This document shows positions 12,442 to 23,772 of a stretch of 64,000 nucleotides of DNA, piece after piece (positions within the stretch are counted from its first letter, which is position 1; each line of letters starts with the position of its first letter). The position numbers were made by a program, and so were the translations under genes. The stretch is from Bostrychus sinensis (taxonomy: Eukaryota; Chordata; Actinopteri; Gobiiformes; Eleotridae). A model generated the notes under the pieces. It worked only from the letters and a program-made list of their open reading frames with translations, made no database searches and had not been told where the DNA came from. The stretch lies in assembly GCA_020698575.1 (NCBI GenBank), contig CM036245.1:15237479-15301478 (forward strand), written 5' to 3'.

Positions 12442-13385
12442 TAGGGCTGTGCCAAAAATCAAATTTCAAGTTGAATCGCTAGTAAGTATAGGGTCGAGTT
12501 CAAGGATAAGCTTAGAGCCCTTTGATTTGATATAGACAAGTCTATCAGCAATGCAACAGCAGAAAACTGAGAGGTTGAGGAGTGCACTTTGTTTACTGTT
12601 ACCACCCACCTGCTACAGCGTGAACAGGAGAGGACAAGAGTGGAGTTTAGAAGAATAACTAACTAAAAGGTACTATGCTTTTAAATACAAAACAAACACA
12701 CAAACATCAAAGAACAAGCAACAACTGCAGCAGCAGTGCTAATAGAGGAGCTAAGCTAACACTAGCATTTGCTGTGTTACACAAAAACAATAATCCATAC
12801 ACTAGTTTTACACTGCAATTATGCCACAGGACAAACGGGCAAAACTATCCGTATATATTTCACCCATCCTCGTGATATGCAGTGGATTAAGCCGAAGGAG
12901 CACAAAGCTGTGGTGTGTCTTGTCACTAGCAAAAGGCTTCCTTATCAGGGCAGAGTTTAAAATAGGTGATTTTACTGTGAATAGAGAACTAGGTCCAGGC
13001 TGTGTGTGGAGACAAGACAGTTTTACTGAGACAGAGTAGGAGTTAACCGTGTTCTCATCATGGAAGCTGCTGCAGTCCAGACACTGCTCTCTCACAGAGC
13101 AAGTAACTGGACGTTTTCACTTGTTTTACTCAACATATCATCTTGCCTCTCTTTTTTTTTACTATTACTGTTATTATTGTATAAAAACTAAAACTTGGCA
13201 ATGAAAGATGTTACATTAAATCTCCCACTTTCCTGTTACAATAAAATCTAAGTATGAATCAAAGCGCTGGTTATTAGTTTTTAAATGTTAGCATAAAATG
13301 AAATAAAAAATTAAAATTAAAATGAGATTGATCAGTATGGGGGAAAAAAAAGTTATTAAATTTTTTGCCATATTGCCCAGTTCTA
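12442..13385. mobile_element. Probable non-autonomous hAT remnant
   Basis: The left end reads tagggctgtgccaaaaa and the reverse complement of the right end reads tagaactgggcaatatgg; both resemble TAGGGCTG-type hAT termini of fish. The 8-base flanks, acattaaa and acataaac, agree at six positions, so a decayed target duplication is possible but not proven. No coding frame is recognisable inside. Confidence 0.4.
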
Positions 13386-13390
13386 ACATA

Positions 13391-13395
<5 letters not shown>

Positions 13396-13427
<32 letters not shown>
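13396..13427. repeat. (AT)n microsatellite
   Basis: An uninterrupted AT dinucleotide run lies directly beside the probable hAT remnant. Confidence 0.95.
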
Positions 13428-13429
<2 letters not shown>

Positions 13430-16134
13430 CTCCCAAAAGTAATTCCTGGTTTTGTATCACTCTTCTAGAGGGACTTCCTTCATATTGTAGGGGTTTTCAC
13501 TTCTATTTCTCACCTTTATCTAATGTTTAGCTGACTGAAAAAGAGATTTTACCAGAACAGAGGTCACTAAGACACAGATAAAGGTGTCATGATAAAACTC
13601 CATGCTTTCATTTCTCCCGCGAGCTAAAAATACAGATGTGTGTTCAAGACTCAGTGGACCTAAAGTTATTCTGATGTAACTGTTCTGGGTTAAGGGAGCC
13701 CACAGGGACACCCACACATTTATCTGTCCTGTTCTTTGAAAAGACAAAAGGGAGGTGCACAGCTAAAAAAAAAAAAAAAAACTGTAAGGATAACTCATTT
13801 GTTATTGCCTTGGATCTGTGCCACATACAGTATGCTCCCTGTCTGCATGTCTTTTTCTTGCGAGGGAAGAGTTGGATAATGAATATTTCTTTAACTTTGT
13901 TTTATGCTGTCACAGAGTCCCATTATCCCGGATGCTGGCAGAAGCTCCTGCTGAAGCAAAGGTTTATAAGCATTTCCAACACAACCACACAACAAAAGGT
14001 GTGAGTGACATAGTAACAAGACAATAATACTGAAATATGACTAAGGCTATTACTGTGATTCTTTTTGAGTATTTTGGTGTAGTTAGAGGGTCAGTGACTT
14101 GAAAGAAGCATGAAAATTAAATTAATATTTCTCACACCCCTTTTACAAACACAGAGCTTTGCTGTGTAAAATGCCAAACAGTGCAGCGCAAAGTACACAG
14201 CGACTGCAGAGTGAACCTGTTTCCATGGTGACACACCTGTTCAGGTTTAGACCAACGGCTCCTCAAAAGTTTGTTGTGGGTGGTTCAACCAGAACAATCA
14301 GGGGGGATTGTTTTTCATCAGACAGGAGACCAGAGTGCACACTGACATAAACAAATCTTTCTCATTGTTGCATTTGACACACATCCAATAGTTATTCAAC
14401 AAGTGTTTTAGCTCAGAGCAACAATACAAAAGAACATACCAGATATCTAACAAGGACAATGACTCTAGGCGAATTGTTGTCTTAATTGGCAGTGTTTGAA
14501 TGAGTCGATGACAAAGCCTTGGATTTGTTTAAACCACTCAAAGCAGACAGGAAATTAACACCTGGAGTTAATGTGTTTTTCTTTTGTTGTTAATTGGCAA
14601 AACAGCACTTGCCCAGAATCCAAGATCAGTGATCCAATTATTTGGAGTAGGCTCTTATGAGTGATGAGCTCTAGTAATTTCATTTGAGTGCTAACATCAA
14701 AAACAGTCTAGCTAAACTAGCCCTTCTTTAAATAACAGACAACAGTTGACATTGACAGCTTTGGCCAAAGAAGTGCTTTTTCTGCAAACAAGAAAGCTGA
14801 CTTGGTACAGTAATACTTTAAATATGTGGTCTTAGAATATGTCATGATGGGGCAGGAGCTCAGTCGGTACAGACACTTCACCCACCTTTCCTACATGAAT
14901 GTGTGAATGTGTTTATTGGTGGTCTAAGGAGCTTTAGGCACATATTTGCAGTTTTGCTTCCTGGAGTGGCCTTCTCAGTCATCAGATTTAAATATATTTG
15001 GTGAGATTTGAGGGAAGCATAGCAGCCAGGAGGCCATCAAACATTACTGAGCTGGAGGCTTTTGTCTGTGTGGGGAGTAGGTAGGGATTCAACTTGAAAG
15101 ATGCCTGAGACATTTTGGAAGTTGTAGAAGTGGATGGATGCTCCACAGAGTACTGAAGCTAAGTGCTGAATAATACTGCCCAAGGTCATGTGTCAGAGGA
15201 GTCACATTTTTCATTTGCACTTCAAGGTTGGGACGACTCTGTCAAAATAGGTCTGATATGTGGCAATGACTGTTTCTTTATGTTTTGTGGGTTTTTAGTC
15301 CTTCATATTGTTGTGGTGTCTTTTGACATTGGGAGGGCATTGAATATTTCTGATTGCAACTTATTCTTAGTACAACACAACAACCCCTTGAGCAATGTAA
15401 AAAGCAAGTAGGTCTTTATGTGCCATACTATATACTTGAAAATAACCACAGGGCCAGTCACCGCAAGTAAAATTATTCTCCTGAGACCTGCCTGCTCCAT
15501 ATGTCCATGCACAAATCACCATTTGCTGAAATTTGCGTCATGCCCTGAATATATTGGTTCAGTACCCATAACAATTGCATCAATTCCACTGAGAAAGAGC
15601 TGTCAAACCACCACAGCTGAACAGTGAATATCCCTTTCAGTATTGCTATTTATTTGTCACAGTTCTGGGCCATGGCTGGTGACCTCTAGTAATGGGAAAC
15701 TGGTGTACATCTCTATTCTCCATCTCTCTCTAGTTAAAGTCCTGGGTTTGGTGTCCCATCCACTGCCTCAGCCCACCTTATCTTGCTCATTTGCATAATT
15801 TGTCATTTTTATGCACACATCATTTTGGACTGAAAACTGAGAAATGTTTTATTTAATGTTGGTTTAATTTGCCCACTGCAGAATTGTCCTTTCTGATAAA
15901 AGTGCCAAGTAGCCTTGAACATGTTTCTGGTGTGGAAAAAGAAGGCACTTTCTGATTCAGTGAATGTGCTGCTGTAACTTCTGTCACTTCTTTCCCTTTA
16001 AAATAATAAATACCTGCTGAGACACCTGGGATTAACTTAGACGTGTGTACATGTGTTTTTGACAGACATGGATTCTCCCATTTTCCAGAATTCCAAGAGC
16101 AACTTTCCTCTTGAAGAAAAGTCCCTTAGTGTGT
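13428..16134. other. Unannotated non-coding stretch
   Basis: I see no gene. Small open frames (for example near 13810-14027 and 15163-15627) lack recognisable motifs. A tRNA-like phrase near 14868-14885 is too weak to call a SINE. Confidence 0.5.
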
Positions 16135-16454
16135 CTACATTCAGACTGCAGATAAAAGTGTCCCAAATCTGACTTTTTGCCCACATGCGACCTGTATTTG
16201 ATTTTTTTCAAATGCGACCCAAGCCACTTTCCTTTGTGGTTCTAAATCAGATACGTATCTGATCTTTTACAATGTGACTGTAGTCTCACCATTGTATTTT
16301 TCATTTCCTCATTTCTCATTTTTTTGGTATGCAGGTCACTTTAGGACTGGACACAGTTGCACACAAGATGCATGGAGGTCACATTAATGTAATGTAGCAG
16401 CCACAAAAAAAAAAAAATCAGAATTGAGCATTAAGGCCTGCAGTATGAATGTAG
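16135..16454. mobile_element. MITE-like element with 17-bp inverted ends
   Basis: ctacattcagactgcag at 16135-16151 pairs with ctgcagtatgaatgtag at 16438-16454 with one mismatch. The roughly 320-bp interior contains repeated AAATC(A/T)GA and ATGCGACC words in both orientations, an arrangement I recognise from interspersed fish elements, but I cannot name the family. No coding frame and no clear target duplication are seen. Confidence 0.55.
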
Positions 16455-17560
16455 CCTATGATTCCTGCGTCCTGATAAACACAAGCAAAATACTATGAGA
16501 AAACGTTGCTACAGGGGAAGTCCAGATCAGTGAAGTGAGGAGAGTATTCACTCAGCCGTGGCTGAAATGACTTGGGTCCCAGTTTTTTTTTTTTTTTAAG
16601 CCCTCTCATTGCCTGCTGTGGTTAAGCTCATAGAGAAACCAAAAACAGGCAGCATAAGATCTATATGTCCCCACTTAAATAGAGGCAGGGTAATTTTTTT
16701 GTGTTTTGTGCTTTATGTTGAGTTGCCAAATTGAAGTCTACATGCTACAACAGTCTTGTAGCATTAGAAGTCAAAACAAATAGAACACTAACATGTTAGG
16801 AGCAATATAAAGTAGATGTAAACAAGACTATTATAAATGGCACCTATATAGTTTAAGGCAGACTTTAACCACCAAAAATACACAAGAAAGCACCATCTAT
16901 ATCAGACTATGATGAAGTCTCACTCAAAAATACAGGTGGCTATATTTATTAGAACCTTAAACACACATTTCATGTATTGAAATGTAAAAACAAGTCATTG
17001 TAGAACAGGTTTTAGCTGTTCTACAATAAGTCTAATGTTTCTTGTATCCCTCATCCAAGAAGCCTTCGCTCTCATATATTATCTGCAACACATTTTCATA
17101 ATATCAGTATCATGCAGAAAGCCAGCAGCAGTGAGTTACAACTGACTTTTTCTGTGCATCAAGGACAGTTATTCAGACTGAGTGGAGTTATTGAAACATT
17201 TTTTTTATTATTCCCCCATCTCTCCATTTAACCTCCTTCTCACTGTGTGTGCAGACAGAGGGCTGCAGTGCAATGCAATCTGAGAAGTCCTGTAAGTGTT
17301 GTGTATTTCAAAAGCGTGGTCATGTGGGATCCTTTAGAGATTGGATTCAGAAGGAAACAGTTTCATTGTGGAGCAGCCTGATTAATATGCCAGACGGTTG
17401 TCTTACTGAGAGCTTTTTCTTTAAGTGATTGAGATAAGAATAGATGTGAGCTGTACTATTCATCCATCTGGCACAGCTTTGAGATCCTAAATAACAACAT
17501 GGTCTTATTATATTGCTACATGGCATAGAAGCAAAACATTATTCAAGATGTACAGAAATA
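16455..17560. other. Unannotated non-coding stretch
   Basis: I see no gene or complete element; a T run lies near 16584-16598. Confidence 0.5.
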
Positions 17561-18198
17561 CAAGGGTGTCCAAAGTGCGTCCCGAGGGCTACTTATGGCA
17601 CCTGACAAGATTGCCCTTGCCTTTAAAGATAAAATGTTCATGTTCAGTTGTTCATGGCTCACCAGCATCATCAAGCAGGATTTCATTAGTTACATTTGCG
17701 CTTCCAGTGCTCTCAAACTAAACCTCCCTCCCATTAGTGTCAGTCAGTGACCTTTTTGGAGGACATCTGGAAAAAAACGAGCCTGAATTTATGACTCTAG
17801 TAGACAGTTGTCTAGTAGAACAGTTGTACTTGGACTTACATTGTCATTTAAAGAAACGATAATGTCTGCCATGGTATAGTTCAGTTGGTTGAACAGCAGT
17901 GCATATACAGGGCAACTACAGCCTGCTTCGGTGTCATGGGTCCGATTCCAGACACCGACTTTGCTAAATGTCTCTCCCTTCTCTCGCCCCCATGATTTTT
18001 CCTCCTAAACTGCACTACATATGCACTATCCAAGCCAACAAAGGCCTAAATATATCTTAAAATACATTATACTTTAAATGCTATGTTAGCCCTAACAGTG
18101 CATTTAAATGTGTTACATACAAATGATTCTGGATTGTTGGCCCTCAGACAATTTTACTAATGTGGCATGCTTTGAAAAAAAAAAAAAAAAGAAAAAAG
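17561..18198 (+). mobile_element. hAT (Charlie-like) fragment carrying a SINE
   Basis: The left end caagggtgtccaaagtgcg closely resembles the CAGGGGTGTCCAAAGTGCG terminus of Charlie-type hAT elements, followed by the usual CCCG.GGGC words. Near the right side, ggccctcagacaattttac and tggcatgctttgaaaa resemble the family 3' region, but the final terminus is replaced by an A-rich run (18175-18197). No target duplication or transposase remains. A tRNA-derived SINE lies inside. Confidence 0.5.
17868..18065 (+). mobile_element. tRNA-derived SINE
   Basis: A Pol III A-box-like segment (tatagttcagttggtt, 17875-17890) is followed 47 bases later by a B-box-like gggtccgattcc (17938-17949). The body is pyrimidine-rich (ctctcccttctctcgccccc) and the 3' part has an AACAAAGGCCTAAA phrase. 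Box spacing is wider than in a real tRNA and there is no cloverleaf, so it is a SINE and not a tRNA gene. Boundaries are approximate. Confidence 0.55.
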
Positions 18199-19433
18199 TA
18201 TGGTATAGAAAATAGTGCTTTTTTATTTTTCATTCAACAGAATAGGACAAAATGTTGCAGTATCATACCTCATTACCATGAACATTTGCAAAATTTTATC
18301 ATGCCACATTGACCCGATGACCTCTAAAAGTAGGTTGGAATTCGGAGAGTTGTAGTATGTTGTGATTCAGAGCCAGTAATAGACCTACAGCTCTGTCACT
18401 GTGAGACCATCTGTCTTTGAGAGCACAGCAGGAGCCTCTCACACTCTCCACAGCCACTCCCACTGTGTTGGGTTTCTCCTCATGAGGCGAGAAAGGTCAA
18501 GAAAATACACAGTGGCTCAGCTGTGACCTGAAATGTACCACATTTGTATGCCGACTAAATGGCAGCACAGACATGCAAGTGCTAAAGTTCACCCAGAAGA
18601 GAAAGTCCAATATAAACATCGGTCGGTGCAACAGTGAATTTAATATTTATGAAAAAAAAAAATGTTCCAAAACATATAATGATAACATATGTTTTATAAT
18701 CTGAATCTTTAGCTGCTGTTGTTTACACAAACACTTGCGACACAAGACTCCAGAGTCTTGAGAAAATTAGTGCAGTTTTGTAGGAGTATTTTTTGTTGAT
18801 GTTATTTATTTATTTATTTATTTATTTTGTAATAGAAATTGGCCTTTGACAGCTTCAAGAAGCTTTAATTGTAAAATGTCTAAAATGACAATCTGAACCT
18901 TGTCCTTGCCTATAAATCACACAAAGACTTGGTAAATTGAGAGTGTACATCTTTATTGCAGTACTCAAGGATATCCATGGAATAAAAAGATTATTGGAAT
19001 GTCCCAATTAAATCTGTATTTGGAGACCAAACAAAAGCCCTGTTTAAATGCGTATACTTCTGGCAATTTCAAAGGTAATGACACTGGCAGGACATTTGTT
19101 AAACCAAGGTCACAGCATCAGTAGAAAGCAATTATTCTCCTCCCACTCTGAGTTCCATAATGACACAGCTCTAAACACAGCTTTTTATGAAGCTCTCTCA
19201 TGACAATAGGCCTTTGTCCCAGAATATTGCTGCAGTAACTCTGTCATCTGTAGCAGGATTATGTGGCTAAATATTCTTAAATATCCTCTCTATGGGTACT
19301 ACTTAAAAATCCAATTAGTGCTTATTATTGCCTCTTTAAATAAGTGTCCTTATGAAAGTGAGTTTACGTCATTAACATGCTGGGGCTCATTTGGCCTCAG
19401 CAGCACGTTTCTGGGTCTGCAGTCCCGCTCTCT
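18199..19433. repeat. Unannotated stretch with a (TTTA)n run
   Basis: A (TTTA)n microsatellite lies at 18802-18828. I see no gene in the remainder. Confidence 0.6.
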
Positions 19434-19860
19434 GGGCCATATTTACTAAGACGGGTGCTAAACTGTGCAGTGCAGTGAGAAAATATGCGGCCGTTATTAA
19501 TGGGCGTGTTGCGGGTGAATTACTAAAACAAAATTGCGTGGCCGGTGACAGGTCCAAACAGATGGGGCGGAACTATTTAAACGGCATCATTGCGTGTATT
19601 GTTTTGCATCATGGAAGGTGCGGAAGTGGAACACAAACGGAAGCAAAAATTTAACTGAAAGTGCTGGTGAATAATTTTTTCATCCATCATGGCAAATAGA
19701 TCTGCACGCGTGGCAAACACTCTAACCCTACGTATTTCTTAATTTCTTCTCCTTCATCTCACACGAATCACAGCAGCCATATCTGTGCAAAAGATTAGCA
19801 CGTCCTTCTCCAATGTGCTAAATTTATACGCTATTTTCGCACACAAAATCATGGGCCGGG
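19434..19860 (+). mobile_element. Possible PIF/Harbinger relic
   Basis: The left edge gggccatatttactaagac resembles Harbinger termini of fish, and gggcc recurs near the right edge (19854-19858). Around 19610-19660 a frame resembles the start of a Harbinger Myb/SANT-like protein (EVEHKRKQKF) before stops interrupt it. CpG content (gcggccg, ggcgtgtt) stands out from the flanks. There is no clean right terminus or 3-bp target duplication, so this is a truncated or misread copy. Confidence 0.35.
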
Positions 19861-20342
19861 AATCAAAAAAAAAAAAAAAAAAATTATTAATTGCAAATCT
19901 GAAAAAAATTACCAGTTATTAATTGCAATTAATCATATTATGAATTCATGTACAAACACAAAATTATGTAAATGTAATGTAAATTTAGAACATTTATTTT
20001 GAAATTAACCTTCACATACTTTACTGTAAACTTGTGCAATGCAAACAAAACTTGCAAAGAAAATAAATTAATAGTCTCTTTGAGACCTGTACCTTGTCTT
20101 CATTGACAAAGCTTGCCTAAATAAGGTACAACCAACAAATACACAAACCTTACCTAAAAAAGTATGTGAAATCTCTTTTAGAACTTTAACAAAAATAAGT
20201 TTAATTTTTCAATTAATAACAATTGTTGTGGTTCACTGTTCCACTAATACTAATACTATGAACTGTGCTACTCCAGTGGTAATTGAACTCATCCTTGCAT
20301 AGACTGCACATAACTTTTGTTTTGTCTATATTGCTGTCTGGT

Positions 20343-20382
<40 letters not shown>

Positions 20383-21038
20383 CCGTTGTATAGTCCAGTG
20401 CTTTGTTTCTTAAATGTGATTAGAAAGAGCTGATAGGAAAGTAAATAAATAAAAAAGTGTCATAGCACAAATCTACATAGCAATTGCCTTCCTCAAACAA
20501 AAACTCAATAGAAAGAAAGATAAATGCTGCTTGTCTCTGAATTACAAGATGTTTTTGCTCCATTGATCTGAAGCTGTACTTCCACTGTCACACACAGCCA
20601 CAGAGTTGGCTCAGACTGCAGTAATCCCTGTGTTTACAAAGTCATTTTCATGTTGAGAGCCGCTCTGTTCAGGACCACTGCGCTTTACTTTTCACTCTGC
20701 ACTGACTCCTGGGGATAAAGCACCGCTAAACACCTGCATGTTTACTCAGGGCTTATGGTCTATCTCGTATCCTGCTCTACATCACTACATAACCCGAGGC
20801 AAATCAAAGGCCCTGCCACCAAAAATGTTAAGCATACGTTAAATAAAAGTTTCACTTGGATAAGTATATAATCACTGCAAATTGTCAAAGGTTATTAGTG
20901 TTGTGTATAAAAAAGGAGTAAAATGTTACACATTAACATTATCATTCCAACTTTATGGGCAACAGTACACATACATACAACACACATTTTATTTACATAG
21001 TATTTTATTTACTATGATGGACACATGTTGGTAATATA
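19861..21038. repeat. Non-coding stretch with poly-A and (TA)n tracts
   Basis: A poly-A run lies near 19866-19883 and a TA dinucleotide run at 20346-20380. I see no gene. Confidence 0.6.
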
Positions 21039-22560
21039 TACACTGCTCAAAAAAATAAAGGGAACACTAAAATAACACATCCTAGATCTGAATGAATGAA
21101 ATATTTGTATTAAATACTTTGTTCTTTACATAGTTGAATGTGCTGACAACAAAATCACACAAAAAATATCGATGGAAATCTAATTTATTAACCCATGGAG
21201 GTCTGGATTTGGAGTCACACTCAAAATTAAAGTGGAAAAACACACTACAGGCTGATCCAACTTTGATGTAATGTTCTTAAAACAAGTCAAAATGAGGTTC
21301 AGTCGTGTGTGTGGCCTCCACGCCTGTATGACCTCCCTACAATGCCTGGGCATGCTCCTGATGAGGTGGCAGATGGTCTCCTGAGGGATCTCCTCCCAGA
21401 CCTGGACTAAAGCATCTGCCATCTCCTGGACAGTCTGTGGTGCAACGTGGCGTTGGTGGATGGAGCAAGACATGATGTCCCAGATGTGCTCAGTTGGATT
21501 CAGGACTGGGGAACGGACGGGCCAGTCCATAGCATCAATGCCTTTGTCTTGCAGCAACTGCTGACACACTCCAGCCACATGAGGTCTAGCATTGTCTTGC
21601 ATTAGGAGGAACCCAGGGCCAACCGCACAGCATATGGTCTCACAAGGGGTCTGAGGATCTCATCTCGGTACCTAATGGCAGTCAGGCTACCTCTGGTGAG
21701 CACATGGAGGGCTGTGCGGCCCAGTGACCCACCTCCAAACCGGTCCTGCTGGAGGATGTTGCAGGCAGCAGAACGTTGTCCACAGCGTCTCCAGACTCTG
21801 TGACGTCTGTCACATGTGCTCAGTGTGAACCTGCTTTCATCTGTGAAGAGCACAGGGCACCAGTGGCGAATTTGCCAATCTTGGTGTTCCCTGGCAAATG
21901 CCAAACGTTCTGCACGGTGTTGGGATGTAAGCACAACCCCCACCTGTGGACGTCGGGCCCTCATACCACCCTTATGGAGTCTGTTTCTGACAGTTTGAGC
22001 AGACACATGCACATTTGTGGCCTGCTGGAGGTCATTTTGCAGGGCTCTGTCTGTTCCTCCTTGCACATAGGAGGAGGTAGCGGTCCTGCTGCTGGGTTGT
22101 TGATGTTGTTGATGTACTGGCCTGTCTCCTGGTAGCGTCTCCATGCTCTGGACACTACGCTGACAGACACAGCAAACCTTTTTGCCACAGCTCGCATTGA
22201 TGTGCCATCCTGGATGAGCTGCATACCTGAGCCACTTGTGTGGGTTGTAGACTCCGTCTCATGCTACCACTAGAGTGAAAGCACCGCCAGCATTCAGAAG
22301 TGACCAAAACATCAGCCAGAAAGCATAGGAACTGAGAAGTGGTCTGTGGTCACCTCCTGCAGAACCACTCCTTTATTGGCGGTGTCTTGCTAATTACCTG
22401 TAATTTACACCTGTTGTCTGTTCCATTTGCACAACAGCAGGTGAAACTGATGTCAATCAGTGTTGCTTCCTAAGTGGACAGTTTGATTTCACAGAAGTGT
22501 GATTGACTTGGAGTTACATTGTGTTGTTTAAGTGTTTCTTTTATTTTTTTGAGTAGTGTA
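21039..22560 (-). mobile_element. Tc1-like DNA transposon, near full length, inactive
   Basis: The ends tacactgctcaaaaaaataa and, reverse complemented, tacactactcaaaaaaataa form an inverted repeat of about 31 bp next to TA dinucleotides, the Tc1/mariner target. The 1,522-bp length fits a full element. It carries a transposase on the minus strand broken across three frames. The same family recurs at 48428-48924 in the same orientation with high similarity over the 5' region. Confidence 0.92.
21180..22224 (-). pseudogene. Tc1-like transposase, frameshifted in two places
   Basis: A Tc1/IS630-family transposase would bind the terminal repeats and cut and paste the element in the nucleus. Reading from 22224 downward, the first frame gives a paired-type helix-turn-helix (QDGTSMRAVAKRFAVSVSVV). 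A frameshift near the ETGQYI segment moves to a second frame (22144-21602) with the second DNA-binding part (QTVRNRLHKGGMRARRP) and the first catalytic Asp in LFTDESRF. A second frameshift near 21602 leads to MQDNARPH (second Asp) and NPTEHIW (Glu), spaced 34 residues apart, so DD34E. All three catalytic residues persist. Between FGGGS and LGRTAL the VMVWGGIS-type segment usual in the family is missing, implying a small deletion. Related copies are about 340 residues. This copy cannot make an intact enzyme. Confidence 0.9.
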
Positions 22561-23241
22561 GATTATCACATCAATTACCTCAAAAGGGAGCTATCCACAC
22601 ATTTATATTTTATGAACTCAACACATTAAACCATAATGGATGTGATGGAAAGTAGCTTTGTCATAAAAAAAAAAAGTACAGTACAGGTATAATGATATAC
22701 CACTGCTAAGTCCAGTCATGTTGTTGGGGTTGTTTATCATTTATTGTTTCCCATTATACAAAGTCTACCTTTTGTTATCATCTGAAAAACAAGTGTTGTA
22801 ATTGCTGTATATTGCTGTCTATCACTGTCTATTGCTGTATATTGCACTTTGCACATTGTCTGTCCATCCTGTGAGTGGATCCCTCTTTATGTCATCCTAT
22901 TTCTCCTTTTTTTTCCATGACTGTTTTTCCTTACCTTGATGGAAGGTTTAAAAACAGGGGATGTGGTCTTGTACAGTCTACAAAAACTGTGATATTCGCA
23001 TATTATTGCCTTGAACAGACCAGAGAAATCACTCTGTTAGGAACTGTGTTCTATATTCAGTTTCATTACTAAAACTGGCCAATGTCAATTTAAAACTCGT
23101 TCAAAGTACCAACAGAAAATGTTAAAACAACTATTTCCCAGTTGTCACATCTAGCATTTGACAGGATAAAGTTTGGATCCTATTTTATTAAGGTGAAGTG
23201 CTTTAATCTGCAGTAATTCTAAAGTGAAACAGGTGTAAAAA
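22561..23241. other. Unannotated stretch with a short ATTGCTGTCT tandem
   Basis: A roughly 10-base unit (attgctgtat/attgctgtct) repeats about four times at 22801-22845. Otherwise I see nothing recognisable. Confidence 0.55.
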
Positions 23242-23772
23242 TACACTTTATTGCCAAAAGTATTTGCTCACCCACGTTTACATGCATATGAACTTAATTT
23301 TTAATCCATAGGGTTTAATATGACGTTGGCCCACTCTTTGCATCTATAACAGCTTCAACTCTTCTGGGAAGTTTTTCTCCAAGGTTTGACGTGTTTATGG
23401 GAATTCTTGACCATTCTTCCAGAAGTACATTTGTGAGGTCAGACGCTGATGTTGGACAAGAAGGCCTGACTTGCAGTCTTCGCTCTAATTCATCACAAAG
23501 GTGTTCTTTTGGGTTGAGCTCAGGACTCTGTGCAGCCCAGTCAACTTCTTCCACAACAAACTCGTTCTTTCATATCTCTTTGGACCGTGCTTTATGCACT
23601 GGTGCAGTCATGTTGGAAAAGGAAGTCTCCATCCCCAAACTGTTCCACAAAGTTTTCCACAAAGCTGCAGACTAGGTGCTTGAGTTTATACACCTGAGGC
23701 CATGGAAGTGATGGGAACACCTGAATTCAGTTATTTGGGTGGGTGAGCGAATACTTTTGGCAGTATAGTGTA
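23242..23772 (-). mobile_element. Internally deleted Tc1-like element (second family)
   Basis: The left end tacactttattgccaaaag and the reverse complement of the right end tacactatactgccaaaag continue into GTATT(T/C)GCTCACCCAC, an inverted repeat of about 33 bp bounded by TA. The 531-bp element keeps only the C-terminal end of its transposase, so most of the gene has been lost. A related right end alone is seen at 54788-54823. Confidence 0.88.
23315..23554 (-). pseudogene. Tc1-like transposase, C-terminal fragment
   Basis: The frame reads EEVDWAAQSPELNPKEHL then CDELERRLQ, the conserved region holding the final catalytic Glu (in NPKEH), and continues to the family C-terminus. Upstream in the same frame a recognisable VHKARSKEI segment is cut off by an in-frame TGA just before KNEF. 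The N-terminal DNA-binding domain and first catalytic Asp are absent. The frame opens at GTG and not a genuine start. It is a deletion remnant of a roughly 340-residue transposase. Confidence 0.85.

Noticed and set aside
14862..14890. tRNA-like phrase gctcagtcggtacag
   Set aside because: Only an A-box-like word is present, with no B-box or SINE body.
17868..18065. A functional tRNA gene
   Set aside because: Box spacing is too wide and no cloverleaf or anticodon stem can be formed by eye, so it is called a SINE.
21776..22135. 119-residue plus-strand frame across the first Tc1 element
   Set aside because: Antisense of a recognised transposase, with no independent motif.
23391..23675. Plus-strand frame across the second Tc1 element
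   Set aside because: It is the antisense shadow of the transposase fragment.
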